Below are positions 3,826 to 5,244 of a stretch of DNA of 5,244 nt, piece by piece; positions within the stretch are counted from its first letter, which is position 1, and each line of letters starts with the position of its first letter. Under the pieces are notes generated by a model, which was given only the letters and a program-made list of their open reading frames with translations, was not told the origin of the DNA and ran no database searches. Origin of the DNA: Dehalococcoidia bacterium (GTDB lineage Bacteria > Chloroflexota > Dehalococcoidia > UBA3495). The DNA is taken from contig PANP01000015.1 of assembly GCA_002708395.1 (NCBI GenBank), positions 13,702 through 18,945 on the forward strand, written 5' to 3'. The position numbers were made by a program, and so were the translations under genes.

Positions 3826-5244
3826 TCACCGGTCAGAGCCAATCTCAAGATAACTAATCTTTAGGGCGGAATCACCACCGAAGATCAGGTTCGGGACCAC
3901 TTTTTTGCCATCCGGTACAGTGGTCCCAAGTACGAAGGTTAGCTCCAGCCGGTCCGACGGGTCGATGGCTTGAATGGAAGGTAGTTCAAGTTCCACGGTG
4001 AATCCACCCGGTACCATTTGACTCACGTGGAACCCATCGCCGCAGGAACTAGACTCAGAGATTTTATTGACGCTCAGGCCGACGCACTGAAAATATTCGA
4101 CGTCGCTCAGGGGACCGTTCAGTTGGATAACTAGGCGGGTTGTGTCGTTCTCGAACCAATCTCCCGAAAAACCGGTTCCAGCGAACACTAAAGAAGAATT
4201 GCCCCCCAGATGCGGAAGCAATGCGTTATGCGCTGCGCCAGTAACTAATGGTACCAGTGGCACTTGTAGGACGGAAAGCTTGCCCAGTCCCTCGGCCGAC
4301 GTAGACAAACTCTGAGGGTCCCTCAAAGAAGGGACCAAGAATATTTTCAACTTGCCCGGAATCGGACGGGGGGACCAAGCGGGGGAAGAGTCTCCGCTCT
4401 GGGATATGCGGGTTAAGCCGGTGCCGTCCGGGTTTATGGTATAAACGCCTCTCCCGTCATCCCGGTCGGACTCAAACATGATTTTCGTCCCGTCACGGGA
4501 CCACGATGGTTCGAAATCTGCGGCGGAATCAAAGGTTAATCTGACCGGCTCATTTCCGTTCGATTTCATGACGTAGATCTCTGGATTTCCGTCACGCCAC
4601 GAATGGAAGGCAATCTTCGTTCCATCAGGAGACCAGGCCGGGCTGGCATCGTCGGCTGGGTCGTCAGTCAACACTATCTCGTCGGCGCCGTTGGATTGTA
4701 TCGTGGATATATTTAGGTCCCCTTGATATGAAGTAAAAGCTATCTTTTCCCCATCAGGCGACCAAGCAGCTGTGGAATTCTGACGGCCGGCGTTATTGCT
4801 CAGCCGGTCTTGTCCCGAGCCATTGAGATTCATGACGAAAACCTCGCGACCGGTTTCCCGCTCCGAGGTGAATAGAATCTTCGTCCCGTCCGGCGACCAA
4901 ACTGGGTCGTAGTCTTCACCCGGGTCTTGGGACACGTTCATCTGGTCGGACCCATCATTGTTCATGACAAAGATGTCTTGATTGCCTTCACGGTTGGAAG
5001 TGAAAACGATTCTTTGTCCGTTGGGCGACCAGCTTGGATGGGTATCCGAGGCCAAGTGGTTGGTTAACCGGGACAAGTTGGAGCCGGAGGCATCCATAAC
5101 GTAGATCTCGTTGTTGCCGTCCCGGTTTGAAGAAAATACAATGAGGCCTAGAGACGTGATTTGGATATCGCTCAGAGGATCCGGGAGAGATACGCCGGTT
5201 GAGGTGGCTCTGGTAAGCGCGAAAACCCCGGCTGCCGCCACCGC
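3826..5244 (-). CDS. Exported TolB/WD40-like six-bladed beta-propeller protein (5' end off the right edge)
   Basis: The frame stays open to base 5244, so the true start is probably outside; GTG at 5241 is only the first possible start codon inside. Residues below count from it. The beginning (AAAGVFAL) looks like the end of a signal-peptide or membrane core, pointing to export. Residues 34-293 are six WD40-like (PD40) blades of 40-45 residues. Most carry a Trp-Ser-Pro-Asp-Gly motif (AWSPDGTKI), an S-x-R-D/E-G turn and a (E/D)-(I/V)-(Y/F)-V-M strand; blade 4 lacks VM and blade 6 ends in WSPRP. Six blades is the number in TolB and related propellers, which bind proteins or sugars. Residues 294-471 are a beta-rich domain I do not recognise, with the only two cysteines at 386 and 400. 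No OmpA/Pal partner is nearby, so a Tol-system role should not be assumed. Confidence 0.85.
   Translation of the reverse strand, partial: AVAAAGVFALTRATSTGVSLPDPLSDIQITSLGLIVFSSNRDGNNEIYVMDASGSNLSRLTNHLASDTHPSWSPNGQRIVFTSNREGNQDIFVMNNDGSDQMNVSQDPGEDYDPVWSPDGTKILFTSERETGREVFVMNLNGSGQDRLSNNAGRQNSTAAWSPDGEKIAFTSYQGDLNISTIQSNGADEIVLTDDPADDASPAWSPDGTKIAFHSWRDGNPEIYVMKSNGNEPVRLTFDSAADFEPSWSRDGTKIMFESDRDDGRGVYTINPDGTGLTRISQSGDSSPAWSPRPIPGKLKIFLVPSLRDPQSLSTSAEGLGKLSVLQVPLVPLVTGAAHNALLPHLGGNSSLVFAGTGFSGDWFENDTTRLVIQLNGPLSDVEYFQCVGLSVNKISESSSCGDGFHVSQMVPGGFTVELELPSIQAIDPSDRLELTFVLGTTVPDGKKVVPNLIFGGDSALKISYLEIGSDR

Noticed and set aside
5239..5241. GTG 5241 as the true start of the propeller gene
   Set aside because: The frame is open to the window edge, no ribosome site can be seen, and a signal peptide would need residues further upstream, so the gene is treated as partial.

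Overview
The window is a piece of a moderately GC-rich bacterial chromosome. It holds five protein genes, two of them cut by the window edges, and one repeat-rich intergenic block. No 16S, tRNA or marker protein fixes the taxon. The gene mix (MFS permease, retinol-dehydrogenase-like SDR, hydantoinase-type amidohydrolase, secreted RTX protein, TolB-like propeller) and the intergenic hairpins of the type CGTCATTCCCG...CGGGAATCCAG resemble what I know from Chloroflexota of the SAR202/Dehalococcoidia kind. That placement is an inference, not proof.

Layout. Positions 1-281 (minus) hold the N-terminus of an MFS transporter, with a plausible sigma70-type promoter at 323-351. Positions 282-830 are non-coding and contain five members of a small hairpin repeat family. 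One member is split at its loop by a 97-bp insertion that has inverted termini and a 5-bp direct repeat. Positions 831-1358 (minus) encode a small Sec-exported protein made of ten exact RTX nonapeptides. A short divergent intergenic stretch with an operator-like palindrome separates it from the plus-strand pair: an SDR oxidoreductase (1463-2320) and a metal-dependent cyclic amidohydrolase (2401-3819). Converging on the latter, with only 6 bp between stop codons, is a minus-strand gene (3826 to the right edge) for an exported six-bladed WD40-like/TolB-type propeller with an unassigned C-terminal domain.

How they may fit together. The SDR and the amidohydrolase are co-oriented with an 80-bp gap that has its own possible -10 box, so they may be co-transcribed or merely adjacent. 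A catabolic role for the pair, with the MFS permease as a transporter, is conceivable but unproven. The RTX and propeller proteins look like independent exported proteins.

The part most worth a second look is 389-811. The hairpins show compensatory base-pair changes between copies, they are arranged as two related composite units, and one loop has been hit by a miniature element whose removal restores a family member. This fits a REP/BIME-like family with a loop-targeting miniature transposon. I see no convincing evidence of a wholly new multi-gene system in this window.
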